The notes: generated from the sequence alone by a model not told the origin. Positions 1 to 10,310 are shown, counted from the first letter of the stretch. The stretch is 64,000 bases of DNA from Acidovorax sp. HDW3 (GCF_011303755.1 NZ_CP049885.1:460001-524000), one strand, 5' to 3'. Numbers and translations: made by a program.

Positions 1-403
1 TGCCGATGCGCAGGCGCCAGTAGTCGCTGCTGCCGAGCTGGGCGTGGATGTCGCGCAGGCCGTTGTGCCCGCCGTGGCTGCCGCCGCGCTTGAGCTTGAC
101 GACGCCGGGGGCAAAGTCGAGCTCGTCGTGTGCCACCAAAATCTCGTGCGGCGCGATCTTGAAAAAGCGCGCCAACGCCGCTACCGATTTGCCCGAGAGG
201 TTCATGAAGGTTTGCGGCTGCAGCAGCCAGCGCGCCTCACCAGAGACGTTCACGCGCGCCGCCAGGCCCCAGTAGCTGCGCTCGGGCACCAGCGTGGTGC
301 GCAGCTCGCGCGCGACGGCGTCGAGCCACCAAAAACCGGCGTTGTGGCGCGTGGCCTCGTATTCCGGGCCAGGATTGCCCAGGCCGACAAAGAGTTTGAT
401 CAT
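1..403 (-). CDS. pth: Peptidyl-tRNA hydrolase (partial, runs off the window)
   Basis: Pth releases peptides from peptidyl-tRNAs that drop off the ribosome, recycling tRNA in the cytoplasm. The visible N-terminal 134 residues start [15 protein letters not shown] and contain the family signature [14 protein letters not shown] with the catalytic His, then TFMNLSG and a DELDF segment followed by GGHNGLRDI. The C-terminus lies beyond position 1. The start is the ATG at 401-403, exactly where the family begins. It lies downstream of rplY on the same strand, the usual betaproteobacterial order. Confident. Confidence 0.95.
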   Translation of the reverse strand, partial: MIKLFVGLGNPGPEYEATRHNAGFWWLDAVARELRTTLVPERSYWGLAARVNVSGEARWLLQPQTFMNLSGKSVAALARFFKIAPHEILVAHDELDFAPGVVKLKRGGSHGGHNGLRDIHAQLGSSDYWRLRIG

Positions 404-428
404 GCTGCTTCATGCTCCCAAAGCAAAC

Positions 429-480
429 GGCCCACCAGAGGTGGGCCGCTGAAGTGGCGGGGCTGGCGCAAGCGCCAGCC
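429..480 (-). terminator. Two hairpins between rplY and pth
   Basis: GGCCCACC (429-436) pairs with GGTGGGCC (440-447) across AGA, and GGCTGGCG (461-468) pairs with CGCCAGCC (473-480). Both lie in the 91-bp gap between rplY and pth. The first is followed on the minus strand by a weak T-rich stretch, so it may be a partial terminator or attenuator rather than a strong stop. Confidence 0.5.
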
Positions 481-493
481 CGTGGGGCGAAGA

Positions 494-1114
494 TTACTTC
501 TTGCCCTTCTTGGCCGGAGTGGCTGCGGGGGCAGCGGCGGCTTCCACCACCACTTCGGGCAGCTTGATGGAGATCAGGGCCGGGTTCTTGTTCGAGCCAC
601 GCACCACGGTCTTGACGCCGTTGGGCAGCTTCAGGGCTTGCACGCCCAGGGCCGACTTGCTGGTGATCTGGCTCAGGTCCACGGTGACGAACTCGGGCAG
701 CTGTGCGGGCATGCAGACCACGTCGATTTCGTGCATCACGGGGGTGATGGTGCAGCCTTCGGCCTTGACGGCGGGCGACACGTCAGCACCTTCGAAGTGC
801 AGCGGCACCTTCAGGTGGATCTTGGTGGAAGCATCCACGCGCTGGAAGTCCACGTGCAGCACCAGCTGCTTGAAGGGGTGGAACTGCACGTCGCGCAGCA
901 CGACCTTGCTGGTCTGGCCGCCGATTTCCATGTCCAGAACGCTGGAGTGGAAAGCTTCTTTTTTCAGGGCGTGCCACAGGGCGTTGTGGTCGAGCTCGAT
1001 GGCTTGGGGCTCCAGACCCGCGCCGTAAACGATGCCGGTGGTACGGCCAGAATTGCGCAGACGGCGGCTCGCACCCGTACCTTGCTTGGCGCGCTCAAAA
1101 GCGACGAATTGCAT
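494..1114 (-). CDS. rplY: 50S ribosomal protein L25, long CTC form
   Basis: L25 binds 5S rRNA in the large ribosomal subunit. The 206-residue product is the long CTC type: an N-terminal L25 beta-barrel (FVAFERAKQGTGASRRLRNSGRTTGIVYG), then the TL5-like C-terminal domain with acidic beta-strand segments, ending in an Ala/Lys tail (APAATPAKKGKK). The short E. coli form lacks the second domain. It sits between prs and pth, a conserved arrangement in Burkholderiales. Starts at the ATG whose product matches the family N-terminus. Confidence 0.95.
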   Translation of the reverse strand: MQFVAFERAKQGTGASRRLRNSGRTTGIVYGAGLEPQAIELDHNALWHALKKEAFHSSVLDMEIGGQTSKVVLRDVQFHPFKQLVLHVDFQRVDASTKIHLKVPLHFEGADVSPAVKAEGCTITPVMHEIDVVCMPAQLPEFVTVDLSQITSKSALGVQALKLPNGVKTVVRGSNKNPALISIKLPEVVVEAAAAPAATPAKKGKK

Positions 1115-1223
1115 AAGAAAACTCCTGAGAGGATCGGCCGCGACCAGCGCGATCCGTTTGATGAAAAAGGGCGGGGCCGATCTGCCCTGCCCTGGTGCTG
1201 AACCCGAGGGGCGCGCAGGGCGC

Positions 1224-2183
1224 TCAGTCGGAGAACAAACTCATGACCGACTCGCCGGTGGCAATGCGCTGGATGGTCTCGCCAATCAGCGGTGCCACGG
1301 AGAGTTGGCGAATCTTGGGGCAGGCCTTGGCAGCGGCGTGCAGCGGGATGGTGTTGGTGACGACGACTTCGTCCAGGGCCGAACCCTGGGCGATGCGCTC
1401 GATGGCCGGGCCGGAGAAAATCGGGTGCGTGCAATACGCGTAGACGTTCTTGGCACCGCGCTGCTTGAGCACTTCGGCAGCTTTGACCAGCGTGCCGGCG
1501 GTGTCGATCATGTCGTCCATGATGACGCAGTTGCGGCCTTCGATGTCGCCGATGACGTGCATGACTTCGGAGACGTTGGCCTTGGGGCGGCGCTTGTCGA
1601 TGATGGCCAGGTCGCAGCCGAGTTGCTTGGCCAGGGCGCGTGCGCGCACCACGCCGCCAACGTCGGGGCTGACGACGATCAGGTTGTCGTAGTTTTTCTG
1701 CGTCAGGTCGCCCAGCAGCACCGGCGAGGCGTAGATGTTGTCCACCGGGATGTCGAAAAAGCCCTGGATCTGGTCGGCGTGCAAGTCCATGGTCAGCACG
1801 CGGTTCACGCCCACGGCTTGCAGCATGTTGGCCACCACCTTGGCCGAGATGGGCACGCGCGTCGAGCGCGGGCGGCGATCCTGGCGGGCGTAGCCGAAGT
1901 AGGGGATGACGGCAGTGATGCGCTCGGCCGAGGCGCGCTTGAGCGCGTCCACCATGATGAGCAGTTCCATCAGGTTGTCGTTCGTCGGTGCGCAGGTCGA
2001 TTGCACGACGAAGACGTCACGGGTACGCACGTTTTGCTTGATCTCGATGGTGACTTCACCGTCGGAGAAGCGGCCAACGTCAGCGGCGCCCAGGGTGGTT
2101 CCCAGTTGGGAAGCAATTTCGCCGGCCAGGCCAGGATTGGCGTTGCCGGTAAAAACGAGAAAATCGGGTTGGTTGGCTTGCAT
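1224..2183 (-). CDS. prs: Ribose-phosphate pyrophosphokinase
   Basis: Makes PRPP from ribose 5-phosphate and ATP, feeding purine, pyrimidine, NAD, His and Trp synthesis. The 319-residue length is normal for class I enzymes. Visible motifs are the PRPP synthase signature [17 protein letters not shown] and the PRPP-binding loop [12 protein letters not shown], with [16 protein letters not shown] as the catalytic flexible-loop region. It lies just downstream of tRNA-Gln on the same strand and upstream of rplY, so tRNA and gene may share a transcript. Confidence 0.97.
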   Translation of the reverse strand: MQANQPDFLVFTGNANPGLAGEIASQLGTTLGAADVGRFSDGEVTIEIKQNVRTRDVFVVQSTCAPTNDNLMELLIMVDALKRASAERITAVIPYFGYARQDRRPRSTRVPISAKVVANMLQAVGVNRVLTMDLHADQIQGFFDIPVDNIYASPVLLGDLTQKNYDNLIVVSPDVGGVVRARALAKQLGCDLAIIDKRRPKANVSEVMHVIGDIEGRNCVIMDDMIDTAGTLVKAAEVLKQRGAKNVYAYCTHPIFSGPAIERIAQGSALDEVVVTNTIPLHAAAKACPKIRQLSVAPLIGETIQRIATGESVMSLFSD

Positions 2184-2225
2184 GACCGTCTCAGCCGTTA
2201 GATGTTGCGTGAAAGCAAAAGTATT

Positions 2226-2302
2226 TGGCAGGGGAGGAAGGACTCGAACCCTCGCATGCCGGAATCAAAATCCGGTGCCTTTACCAACTTGGCGACTCCC
2301 CT
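2226..2302 (-). tRNA. tRNA-Gln (anticodon TTG)
   Basis: The 77-nt cloverleaf reads on the minus strand from 2302 to 2226, including an encoded CCA. The acceptor stem is AGGGGAG/CTCCCCT (7 bp) with discriminator G. The anticodon loop holds TTG within GGATTTTGATTCC, and the T-loop is GGTTCGAGTCC. It lies between ispE and prs, the usual location in this bacterial group. Confidence 0.96.
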
Positions 2303-2342
2303 ACACTGGTTGATTGTCTTGGCGACAACCCACCGATAACTT

Positions 2343-3200
2343 TCAATCTAAGGCCCATCCAGCCAATGGATGAAGCTCTAGATTATTGCATACTTTGATT
2401 TTCCACGCTGAGTTTGCGTCATTTAAATCAACTGTATGCAACATTGGTGCAAACACTGCACTTCCTGAGCCCGTCATGCGCCCTTGCAAGCCTTTGGTTT
2501 TGAGCCATGCAAGGGCTTCATTAACCTCGGCACACAGAGTTTGTGCTACAGGCTGCAAGTTGTTTCGACCAAAGCCGAAGTGATTTGCAGCAAAGCCTGA
2601 GATTGTAGCACTGTCTGAATCGCGTTCAAGAGTTGGGTGCGAAAAAATTGTTTTCGTCTCCAGCCCGGCAGCGGGTTTGACAACCAGAAAACGCGCAGGC
2701 GGTGGCTGGTATGCAATCTCAAGAGGCGCAATTATGTCACCAATTCCCTCCACCCAGGCGTTGCGGCCACACAAAAAAAACGGTACGTCGGCGCCCAGCT
2801 GCAGCCCAATGGTTTGCAGCTGGCGCCGCGTCAGGCGCAAATTCCACAGCCGGTTGAGTGCGAGCAAGGTGGTGGCGGCGTCCGATGAGCCCCCGCCCAT
2901 GCCCGCTTGCGCCGGAATGCGTTTGTGCACGCCAATGTGCGCGCCCAGGCGGCAGCCGGTGGCTGCTTGCAGTGCCTGGGCGGCGCGCACGATCAGGTCT
3001 TGCGCTGGCAGGGGCGGGCCGTCCGCCAGGTCTTCGCGGGAAATGGCGCCGTCCTGGCGCAATGCGATGTGCAGGCTGTCGCACCAGTCGATGAGCATGA
3101 ACACCGACTGCATCAGGTGGTAGCCGTCGGCGCGCCGGCCGGTGATGTGCAAAAACAGGTTCAGCTTGGCCGGAGCTGGCAGGTCGTAGAGCGCTTGCAT
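2343..3200 (-). CDS. ispE: 4-diphosphocytidyl-2-C-methyl-D-erythritol kinase
   Basis: Phosphorylates CDP-methylerythritol in the non-mevalonate isoprenoid pathway. The 285-residue product begins MQALYDLPAPAKLNLFLHI (PAKLN is the substrate-side signature) and carries the GHMP-kinase ATP loop PAQAGMGGGSSDAATTL and a C-terminal MTGSGSAVF motif. The ATG at 3198-3200 is chosen because homologues begin there; the reading frame continues open upstream without homology. It is 8 bp downstream of lolB and upstream of tRNA-Gln. Confidence 0.95.
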   Translation of the reverse strand: MQALYDLPAPAKLNLFLHITGRRADGYHLMQSVFMLIDWCDSLHIALRQDGAISREDLADGPPLPAQDLIVRAAQALQAATGCRLGAHIGVHKRIPAQAGMGGGSSDAATTLLALNRLWNLRLTRRQLQTIGLQLGADVPFFLCGRNAWVEGIGDIIAPLEIAYQPPPARFLVVKPAAGLETKTIFSHPTLERDSDSATISGFAANHFGFGRNNLQPVAQTLCAEVNEALAWLKTKGLQGRMTGSGSAVFAPMLHTVDLNDANSAWKIKVCNNLELHPLAGWALD

Positions 3201-3208
3201 GAAAAAAA

Positions 3209-3694
3209 TCAGGGGGTGAGAACGATGCGCAAGGTGGTCTGCGGCAGAGGCTGCCAGCGCTGCGCAGTGATGCGGCCTTGGGCGGCGGCGCTCATGTCCA
3301 CCTGCCAGCCAGCAGTGGGTGTGGCCTGGCCTTGGAGCCAGTCGAACAAGGCGGCAATTGGCAGGCTGCTGCCGGTGAGTTCGTGCAGCAAGGCGTCGAG
3401 CGAGGTCGAGGTGCGCTCTTGCCCGCCTTGCTCCAGCCGGGCCATGCCTGCAGCCCAGCGCAGGCGCGCCACGCTGGTGCCCAATGGGGTGGTGAGCAGC
3501 AGCGCGCCCTGTTCCGGGGTGCCGCTGAGCTGAAAATTGGCATGAAACGACTGCGCGGCATCGTCTTGCACTTGCAGCGCCAGACGCCCGCTCCAGGTGT
3601 TGGGGTTTGCCGCTTCTCGTGGCGGCGGCTGGGCGCAGCCGGCCAGCCACAGCAGGCACAGCACCAGGCCGATGCGGGCCCACCATGGGCTCAA
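3209..3694 (-). CDS. lolB: Outer-membrane lipoprotein LolB
   Basis: LolB accepts lipoproteins from periplasmic LolA and inserts them into the outer membrane. The 161-residue product has a lipoprotein signal peptide (IGLVLCLLWLAGC; lipobox LAGC) and the LolB-like WSGRLALQV and TPLGTSVARLRW segments. It overlaps the upstream TPR gene by 4 bp and precedes ispE by 8 bp, giving the conserved TPR-lolB-ispE operon. Slightly shorter than the E. coli protein, normal for betaproteobacteria. Confidence 0.9.
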   Translation of the reverse strand: MSPWWARIGLVLCLLWLAGCAQPPPREAANPNTWSGRLALQVQDDAAQSFHANFQLSGTPEQGALLLTTPLGTSVARLRWAAGMARLEQGGQERTSTSLDALLHELTGSSLPIAALFDWLQGQATPTAGWQVDMSAAAQGRITAQRWQPLPQTTLRIVLTP

Positions 3695-5460
3695 GGTTGC
3701 ACTCCCAGGCGCTGCAGGGTTTTTTGGAGGGTTTCGTTGTCGGGGTTGAGTTCGAGGCCCTCGCGCCAGGTTTTGCGCGCCAGTTCCGGGTGCTGCAGCT
3801 GCCAGAGCACCTCGCCCAGGTGGGCGGCGATTTCGGCGTCGGGCTGGGCTCGGTAGGCTTGTTCCAGCAGGCGCAGGGCTTCGGTGGTGTTGCCCAGGCG
3901 GAACTCGACCCAGCCCAGGCTGTCGGTGATGAAGGGGTCGCCGGGAGCGTATTCCAGGGCTTTTTGCACCAGGGCCTTGGCTTCTGGAAGGTTCGCACCA
4001 CGATCGGCCAGCGAGTAGCCCAGGGCGTTGTAGGCGTGGTGATAGTCGGGGTGCTTGGCGATCAGGGCGCGCAGCAGCTGTTCCATGGTTTCGCGCTGCC
4101 CGGCTTTGTCGGCCAGCATCGCCTGGTCGTAGAGCAGGTCGCCATCGTCAGGCGCCAGGGCGACGAGCTGGCCCTGGAGTTCGTAAGCGGCCTGGTATTG
4201 GCGGGCTTCGCGCAGCAGCTGCACCTCGGCCGCGAGCTTCATGCGCTGGTCTTGTTCGCTACCGCTGGGCAGGGCCTGGATCAGGGCACGGGCTTGCGCC
4301 AGCTGGCCCTGGTGCACCAGGATGGAGGCGCGGCGCAGCTGCGCCCCGAGCAGCTCTTGCGGGTTGGGAATGCGGTCGAGCCAGGCCAGGGCTTGTGGGT
4401 ATTGCTGGCGTTTTTCGGCAATGTGGGCCTGCAGCAGGAAGGCTTGCGTCAGGCCGGCCTGGTGCGTTTGGCTTGCCTGGTGCGACTGCCCTGGGGCGGT
4501 GGCGGTGTCTGTCAGGGCCATGAACTGGCGCAGAGAGGCTTCGGCGCCATCGAGGCGGCCGTCCTGCACCTGCAAGGTGGCCAGCAGCAGCCAGGGGTCG
4601 GGCAGGCTCGGTTGCTCGGCCGTCAGGCGTTTGAGCTGCACGGCAGCCTCTGGGTAGCGCTGGCGCCCGAGCAGCGAGCGGGCATAGGCCATGCGGGCCT
4701 CGGGGCTGCTCGCTCCCTGGAAGTGCTGGGCGATCAGGGGTTCGGCGGCGCTCATGCCGTCTTCGCTCAGCGCCAGCGCCAGCAGCACAGGGCCGTCGGC
4801 CTGGGGGTCGAGCTGCAAGGCTTGGCGGGCTGCAGCCAAGGCGCCTTCTTGGTCGGCGGCGGCCAGGCGCATCTGGCCTATGGTGGTCCAGGCAATGGCG
4901 CCCAGGGCGGGTTTTTGCAGCTCGCCTTGCAGGGCCTGGGCGGTGATGTCGGCCGCCAGGGTCTTGTCGCTGACGTGGGCGTAGAGCCGGGGGATGGTGG
5001 CAATGGCTGCGGCGCGCTGCGGCGCCGGGGTTTGGGCCAGTTCCTGGCGCAGTGGTTCGGCGCTGTCGCCCACGCGGTTGAGGGCAATCAGAATTTGCAG
5101 CACGAAGCGGTTGGCATCGCGCGATTGCGGTTGGGCGCTGCGCCAGGCTTGGGCGGCGTTGAGGGCGGCGTCGCCCGAGCGCGCTTGCAGGGCGATTTCT
5201 ATCGCGCGGCGGTAGAGCGCGCTGTCGTCGCTTTGGCGGGCGGCTTGCAGCATCAGGGCGTAGCCCGTGCCGGGCTCGCCGGTGCTGGCGGTCAATTCGC
5301 CCAGCAGGACTTCGTAGAACAGCTCGGCGGTACGGGCCTCGCGTACCTCGTCGGCGCGTACGGCTTTGGATTTGGTGGCGCTGGCGGCTTGGGCGCCAAG
5401 GCTCAGGGGGAGTACAAGCAGGGCGCAGGCCAGGGGTCGCAGGCGTGGGTGGAGCAGCAT
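3691..5460 (-). CDS. Secreted tetratricopeptide-repeat protein
   Basis: A 589-residue protein with an N-terminal signal peptide ([25 protein letters not shown]) and many TPR units along its length, for example [47 protein letters not shown] near the C-terminus. TPRs are protein-protein interaction scaffolds; the partner is unknown. The family is always found upstream of lolB in Burkholderiales, suggesting an envelope role (inference). I start at the ATG at 5458-5460; a further ATG six codons upstream would spoil the signal peptide. Confidence 0.85.
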   Translation of the reverse strand: MLLHPRLRPLACALLVLPLSLGAQAASATKSKAVRADEVREARTAELFYEVLLGELTASTGEPGTGYALMLQAARQSDDSALYRRAIEIALQARSGDAALNAAQAWRSAQPQSRDANRFVLQILIALNRVGDSAEPLRQELAQTPAPQRAAAIATIPRLYAHVSDKTLAADITAQALQGELQKPALGAIAWTTIGQMRLAAADQEGALAAARQALQLDPQADGPVLLALALSEDGMSAAEPLIAQHFQGASSPEARMAYARSLLGRQRYPEAAVQLKRLTAEQPSLPDPWLLLATLQVQDGRLDGAEASLRQFMALTDTATAPGQSHQASQTHQAGLTQAFLLQAHIAEKRQQYPQALAWLDRIPNPQELLGAQLRRASILVHQGQLAQARALIQALPSGSEQDQRMKLAAEVQLLREARQYQAAYELQGQLVALAPDDGDLLYDQAMLADKAGQRETMEQLLRALIAKHPDYHHAYNALGYSLADRGANLPEAKALVQKALEYAPGDPFITDSLGWVEFRLGNTTEALRLLEQAYRAQPDAEIAAHLGEVLWQLQHPELARKTWREGLELNPDNETLQKTLQRLGVQP

Positions 5461-5507
5461 CGACCCATAATAATCCAAGCCTTGCTGTGTTTTGGACTGT
5501 CGCTGCC

Positions 5508-6323
5508 ATGCCTGAATTGCCCGAGGTTGAGGTCACCCGCCAAAGTTTTGCGGCGCATATTGCCGGTGCCCACATTACGGCCGTGCGCCTGGGTAAGCCG
5601 CTGCGTTGGCCCCTGGGGTGCGCGCCCGAGCAGCTGCTCGGGCAGCAGGTGCTGGGGGTGCGCCGGCGTGGCAAATATCTGTTGTTGGATTTGAGCGGCG
5701 GTCTGTTGCTGCTGCACCTGGGCATGTCGGGGCGGTTGCGCTTTGCGCCTGCTTTGCCGCCGCCGGGAGGGCACGATCACTTTGATCTCGACACGGATCA
5801 AGGGCTGCTGCGCCTGCACGATCCCCGGCGCTTTGGGGCCGTGGTGTTCACAGCGTCGGAGCAATCGCCCGTGGCGCGCAAGCTGCTGGGGGGCTTGGGG
5901 CTCGAACCTTTGAACGCAGACTTTACGATGGCCGCCTTGCAAGCGGGGCTGGCGCGCCACCGGGCGCCCATCAAGCAGGTGCTGCTCGCTGGCAAGGTGG
6001 TGGTGGGGGTGGGCAATATCTATGCGTCAGAAGTGCTGTTTTTGGCCGGCATTCGGCCCACGACTGCTGCTGCTGTCCTGGGGCCGGTGCGGGTGCGGCG
6101 GCTGCAGCAGGCAATTGGGGCCGTGTTGACGCGGGCTGTGGAGCGTGGGGGCACAACTTTGCGCGACTTTGCCAGCGCTGACGGCAATGCAGGACATTTT
6201 CAAACAGAAACAAAAGTGTATGGCCGCGCTGGCCAGCCTTGCGTGCAGTGCGGCGCGCCCATACAAAACCTGGTGCAAGGCCAGCGCAGCAGCTTTTATT
6301 GCCCCCGCTGTCAGCGCCCTTGA
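5508..6323 (+). CDS. mutM: Formamidopyrimidine-DNA glycosylase
   Basis: Excises 8-oxoguanine and formamidopyrimidines from DNA and nicks the abasic site. The 271-residue product begins [12 protein letters not shown], giving the catalytic Pro and Glu right after the processed Met, has the helix-two-turn-helix region and ends in the zinc finger [24 protein letters not shown]. The start at 5508 is fixed by this conserved N-terminus. It is divergent from the TPR-lolB operon and lies 1 gene upstream of mutY, a functional partner in the GO repair system. Confidence 0.96.
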   Translation: MPELPEVEVTRQSFAAHIAGAHITAVRLGKPLRWPLGCAPEQLLGQQVLGVRRRGKYLLLDLSGGLLLLHLGMSGRLRFAPALPPPGGHDHFDLDTDQGLLRLHDPRRFGAVVFTASEQSPVARKLLGGLGLEPLNADFTMAALQAGLARHRAPIKQVLLAGKVVVGVGNIYASEVLFLAGIRPTTAAAVLGPVRVRRLQQAIGAVLTRAVERGGTTLRDFASADGNAGHFQTETKVYGRAGQPCVQCGAPIQNLVQGQRSSFYCPRCQRP

Positions 6324-6414
6324 ACGCCGGCCTTTGATAGGCGCGGCGTGACGGCGATGCTATATTTTGTCCAGTTCCAGCCCTTGGCCTGGACATCTAC
6401 TTTGCGGAACACCA

Positions 6415-8355
6415 GTGGGACCTTCATTCAACGAGCAATTTGACCAGCATGGCGCCTGGCGGCGGGCCTTTGCGCAGCAGCTCAAGCAGCTGTCGGAATG
6501 GTTGTCGGCCAACGATTTGATGGACGCGGCGGTCGAGGAGCGGCTGCAGCGCCTGGAATCCCAGGTGCGCAGCGACAAGGTCATGGTGGCCTTCGTCGCC
6601 GAGTTCTCGCGCGGTAAGTCCGAGCTGATCAACGCCCTGTTTTTTGCCGACTATGGCCGGCGCATCATGCCGGCGAGTGCTGGGCGCACCACGATGTGCC
6701 CGACCGAGCTCGGTTATGAAGCCGATGTGCCGCCAAGCCTGCGCCTGCTGCCCATCGAAACCCGCCTGCAAGCGCAGGGCCTGGCGGAGTGGCGGCTGCG
6801 GCCCGAGCAGTGGTTGCAGATTGCGCTGGACGTCAACAATGCCGATCAGATTGGGCGGGCGCTGGAAAAAGTCTCTGAAGTGCGCCGCGTCAGCCTCGAT
6901 GAAGCGCGTGCGCTGGGCTTTTGGCATGACGAGTTACCCGAAGAAAACCCGGTGCCAGATGCCGAGGGCCTGGTCGAAGTGCCCATGTGGCGCCATGCCC
7001 TCATCAATATGCCGCACCCGCTGCTCAAGCAGGGCCTGGTCATTTTGGACACCCCGGGCCTCAACGCCGTTGGCGCCGAGCCCGAACTCACGGTCAGCCT
7101 GATTCCACAGGCCCATGCGGTGCTGTTTATTTTGGCGGCCGATACGGGTGTGACGCGCTCGGATTTGTCGATTTGGCGTGAGCATTTGGTGCCCCCCGGG
7201 GGCAGTGCCGAAGCGCGCTGGGTCGTGCTCAACAAAATCGACACCCTGTGGGACAGCCTCAACACCACGGCGCAGGTGCAATTGCAGCTCGAACGCCAGT
7301 GCACCACGGTGGCCGATATGCTGGCCATGCCGCGCGCCCGGGTGCTGCCGATTTCGGCACAAAAAGGTTTGGTGGCCAAGGTGACGCACAACGCCTCGTT
7401 GCTCAAAACCAGTGGCCTGCCCGAGCTCGAAGATGCGCTGGCGCAGGGCATCATGGGCCAGCGCCAGGCCATCTTGCGCGCAGCCGTGACGACGGGTGTG
7501 ACGGGGCTGCGCGCCGAAACCGAGCGTGTGCTCAACGTACGCCGGCGCGATTTGGATGAGCAAATGCTGGAGCTGCGCAGCCTGCGTGGCAAAAACGCGT
7601 CGGTGATTGATTCCATGCGCGGGCGCATCGAGCTCGAACAGCGCGAATTTGACGCCAGCGCCGCCAAAATCCAGGCCGTGCGCGCTGTGCACCTGAAGCT
7701 GCTGCGCGAGCTGTTTCGCCAGCTTGGCGCGCGCTCCCTCAAGCACGAGCTGCAGGCGCTCACCGATGCGCTGCAGCAGCGCGGGCTCAAGCTCGGTGTG
7801 CGCAAGATTTATGAAGAATCGTTTGCCCGGCTGCGCGCCATTGTCGATAAGGCGCAGGCTTCGGGCACTGAAATCCACGCCATGCTCGATGGCACGTTCC
7901 GCCAGCTCAATGCGGAGTTTGGCTTCTCTTTGCAAGTGCCCGCCGTACCCCGGCTTGACAGTTTTCTGCAGGAAATCTCCCGCATCGAGGCCAACCACCT
8001 GCAGTACCTGAGCATGGGCAATGCCCTGCGCCTGTCGCAGCCCGAGTTCACGCAGCGCCTGGTGCGGGCGCTGTCGATGCGCCTGCGCACGGTGTTCGAA
8101 TCGATTGCCAACGACCTGGAGTTGTGGAGCAAGTCGGCCACGGCGCAGCTCGATGCCCAGCTGCGCGAGCGCAAGCGCAGCTTTGCACGCCGCATCGAGG
8201 CGGTTGACCGTATTCAGAGTGCCGCCAATGGCCTGGACGAGCGCATTGGTGAAATCGAGCTGTCCGAGCAAGAGCTGCAGGCGCTGCAAAGCCGCTTGCA
8301 CAGCTTTACGCAGCAGCTGCTGACCATGCCCGGCAGCCAGGGCGCACCGCACTGA
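6415..8355 (+). CDS. Dynamin-like GTPase
   Basis: A 646-residue dynamin-superfamily protein. G1 is AEFSRGKS at about residues 62-69, G3 is DTPG at about 212-215, and G4 is NKID at about 273-276; the C-terminal half is helical, with coiled-coil-like stretches such as LDEQMLELRSLRGKNASVIDSMRGRI. Bacterial dynamin-like proteins usually act on membranes, but its role here is unknown. I prefer the GTG at 6415, preceded by GGAA at 6406-6409; a TTG at 6367 would add 16 unlikely residues. It joins mutY through TGATG, so the two are probably co-translated. Confidence 0.8.
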   Translation: MGPSFNEQFDQHGAWRRAFAQQLKQLSEWLSANDLMDAAVEERLQRLESQVRSDKVMVAFVAEFSRGKSELINALFFADYGRRIMPASAGRTTMCPTELGYEADVPPSLRLLPIETRLQAQGLAEWRLRPEQWLQIALDVNNADQIGRALEKVSEVRRVSLDEARALGFWHDELPEENPVPDAEGLVEVPMWRHALINMPHPLLKQGLVILDTPGLNAVGAEPELTVSLIPQAHAVLFILAADTGVTRSDLSIWREHLVPPGGSAEARWVVLNKIDTLWDSLNTTAQVQLQLERQCTTVADMLAMPRARVLPISAQKGLVAKVTHNASLLKTSGLPELEDALAQGIMGQRQAILRAAVTTGVTGLRAETERVLNVRRRDLDEQMLELRSLRGKNASVIDSMRGRIELEQREFDASAAKIQAVRAVHLKLLRELFRQLGARSLKHELQALTDALQQRGLKLGVRKIYEESFARLRAIVDKAQASGTEIHAMLDGTFRQLNAEFGFSLQVPAVPRLDSFLQEISRIEANHLQYLSMGNALRLSQPEFTQRLVRALSMRLRTVFESIANDLELWSKSATAQLDAQLRERKRSFARRIEAVDRIQSAANGLDERIGEIELSEQELQALQSRLHSFTQQLLTMPGSQGAPH

Positions 8356-9380
8356 TGCTCTGGCCCCGTTTGGACATTGCCACGCCCGTGGTGCGCTGGC
8401 AGGTGCAGCATGGGCGCCAGAGCCTGCCGTGGCAGCAAACGCGCGATCCATACCGCGTCTGGCTGTCTGAAATCATGCTGCAGCAGACCCAGGTGGTGAC
8501 CGTGCTCGACTATTACGGTCGCTTTCTGGCGCGGTTTCCTGATGTGGCGGCGCTTGCCGCTGCACCGCAAGACGAGGTGCTGGCGCTGTGGAGCGGCCTG
8601 GGCTACTACAGCCGTGCGCGCAACCTGCACCGCTGCGCGCAGCAGGTGCTGGCGCAGTACGGCGGCGTCTTTCCGGCCACGGCAGCGCAGCTGGCCGAGC
8701 TGCCCGGCATTGGGCGCTCGACGGCGGGGGCGATTGCGGCGTTTTGCTTTTCTGAACGGGTGCCCATCCTCGATGCCAACGTGCGGCGTGTGCTCACCCG
8801 CGTGCTGGGCTTTGATGCCGATCTGGCCCAGGCGCGCAACGAGCGCCAGCTATGGGAGCAGGCCCAGGCGTTGCTGCCAACCGATGATGTGGCCCAGGCC
8901 ATGCCGCGCTACACCCAGGGCTTGATGGATTTGGGTGCGATGGTGTGCCTGCCGCGCCAGCCGCACTGCAATGCCTGCCCACTGCAGGCGCAATGCGCCG
9001 CCCTGCGTGCGGGCACGCCCGAGCGTTTTCCCGTGCGCACGCGCCGGCTGCAGCGCCGGGCCCAGTCCTGGTGGCTGCTGCTGGCGCGCAACGCCGAGGG
9101 CGAGTTCTGGTTGCAGCGCCGACCATCAACAGGGATTTGGGCCAGCCTGTACTGCCCGCCTGTGTTCGAGGATGAAGCTGACATGGCGCCCTGGGTGGAC
9201 GCCCGGGCCCAGCACCTGCCTGCCTTTGTGCACGTACTCACGCACCGCGATCTGCACCTGCACCCAGTGCTGGTGGCTGGCATCCAGCCGCCGGGCGAGG
9301 GGCGCTGGTGCAGCGCCGCGCAGTGGGCCGCCCTGGGGTTGCCTGCACCGGTGCGCAAGCTGCTCGATGCCTGGAATTAA
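8355..9380 (+). CDS. mutY: A/G-specific adenine DNA glycosylase
   Basis: Removes adenine mispaired with 8-oxoguanine. The 341-residue product has the helix-hairpin-helix LPGIGRSTAGAIAAF, the catalytic region around ILDANV, and the iron-sulfur cluster ligands C-X6-C-X2-C-X5-C (CLPRQPHCNACPLQAQC). The C-terminal NUDIX-like domain that senses 8-oxoguanine is present (LLLARNAEGEFWLQRRP). Its ATG overlaps the stop of the dynamin-like gene. Confidence 0.95.
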   Translation: MLWPRLDIATPVVRWQVQHGRQSLPWQQTRDPYRVWLSEIMLQQTQVVTVLDYYGRFLARFPDVAALAAAPQDEVLALWSGLGYYSRARNLHRCAQQVLAQYGGVFPATAAQLAELPGIGRSTAGAIAAFCFSERVPILDANVRRVLTRVLGFDADLAQARNERQLWEQAQALLPTDDVAQAMPRYTQGLMDLGAMVCLPRQPHCNACPLQAQCAALRAGTPERFPVRTRRLQRRAQSWWLLLARNAEGEFWLQRRPSTGIWASLYCPPVFEDEADMAPWVDARAQHLPAFVHVLTHRDLHLHPVLVAGIQPPGEGRWCSAAQWAALGLPAPVRKLLDAWN

Positions 9381-9381
9381 T

Positions 9382-9445
9382 TGCTATCAAAATAATAGCT
9401 ACTCGCGCTTGCCTGGTAAGCGCTAGGGGCTAAAAACACTTGTTT
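9382..9445. repeat. Dispersed intergenic palindromic repeat, copy 1
   Basis: The gap between mutY and rapZ is filled by TGCTATCAAAATAATAGCTA, CGCGCTT and AAGCGCTAG elements. The same arrangement occurs at 48909-48962, and the palindromic core at 54859-54897. It can fold into an imperfect hairpin (CGCGCTT...AAGCGCT). It separates convergent genes and may act as a bidirectional terminator. Confidence 0.8.
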
Positions 9446-9446
9446 T

Positions 9447-10310
9447 TTACCGCCCATCGAGCTCACGGTGGCGGCACAGCGTCGTCCATTGGGCGGCGAA
9501 CTGCGCCGTCAGTTGCTCGGCCAGGTAAACCGAGCGGTGCTGACCGCCGGTGCAGCCGATGGCAACGGTGACGTAGCTGCGGTGGTTGAGCACCAGGGCT
9601 GGCAGCCAGCGCTGCAGAAAGGTGGCCACGTCGTGCTGCATCTGCAGCACCTCGGGTTGCAGGCGTAAAAAATCGGCCACGGGCGCATCTTGCCCGGTGA
9701 GCTCGCGCAGGTCGGGTTCGTAATGCGGGTTGGGCAGCATACGCACGTCAAACACGTAGTCGGCATCCATGGGAATGCCGCGCTTGAAGGCAAAAGACTG
9801 GAACACCAGGGTGAGCTGGTCTTCGGGCGTGGCCAGCAGTTGCTTGATGGTGCTTTGCAGCTGCGAGGGGCGCAGCACGCTGGTGTCGATCACATGCGCT
9901 TGCTCGCGCAGCCCGGCGAGCAGCTCGCGCTCGTGTTCGATGGTTTGCACCAGCGCCTGCCGCCCGACGGGGCCGGCGCTTTGGTCGAGTGGGTGGCGGC
10001 GGCGCGTTTCGGAAAAACGCCGCACCAGGGTGCCGGTGGAGGCATCGAGAAACAGCGGCCGCACCACAATGCCCTGCGCCCGCAGCTGCGCCAGCTGCGC
10101 CGGCAGTTGCGGCAGGCCGGTGGCGCTGCGCGCATCCATGGCAACCGCAATGCGCCCGCCGTGTTGCGGGTGCTCCAGGGCGACGAAGGCGGCGAGCAAA
10201 TCGGGCGGCAGATTGTCGATGCAGTAGTAGCCCGCGTCTTCGAGCGCATGGAGGGCGACGGATTTCCCTGAGCCGGACAGGCCGGTGAGCAAGACGAGTT
10301 CAAGTGGCAT
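9447..10310 (-). CDS. rapZ: RNase adapter protein RapZ
   Basis: RapZ-type P-loop protein; in E. coli it binds GlmZ sRNA and GlcN6P and guides RNase E. The 287-residue product begins [39 protein letters not shown] (Walker A GLSGSGKS) and has the conserved C-terminal [14 protein letters not shown] motif. It overlaps recN by 11 bp, forming a nadK-recN-rapZ operon on the minus strand. Confidence 0.95.
   Translation of the reverse strand: MPLELVLLTGLSGSGKSVALHALEDAGYYCIDNLPPDLLAAFVALEHPQHGGRIAVAMDARSATGLPQLPAQLAQLRAQGIVVRPLFLDASTGTLVRRFSETRRRHPLDQSAGPVGRQALVQTIEHERELLAGLREQAHVIDTSVLRPSQLQSTIKQLLATPEDQLTLVFQSFAFKRGIPMDADYVFDVRMLPNPHYEPDLRELTGQDAPVADFLRLQPEVLQMQHDVATFLQRWLPALVLNHRSYVTVAIGCTGGQHRSVYLAEQLTAQFAAQWTTLCRHRELDGR

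Noticed and set aside
3607..5694. Long plus-strand open frame (695 codons) over the TPR gene
   Set aside because: It is antisense to the TPR and lolB genes, low-complexity in Gly/Ala/Gln and without domain similarity; a high-GC shadow.
6367..6414. TTG start for the dynamin-like gene
   Set aside because: It adds 16 residues unlike the family and lacks a ribosome site; GTG at 6415 with GGAA upstream is preferred.
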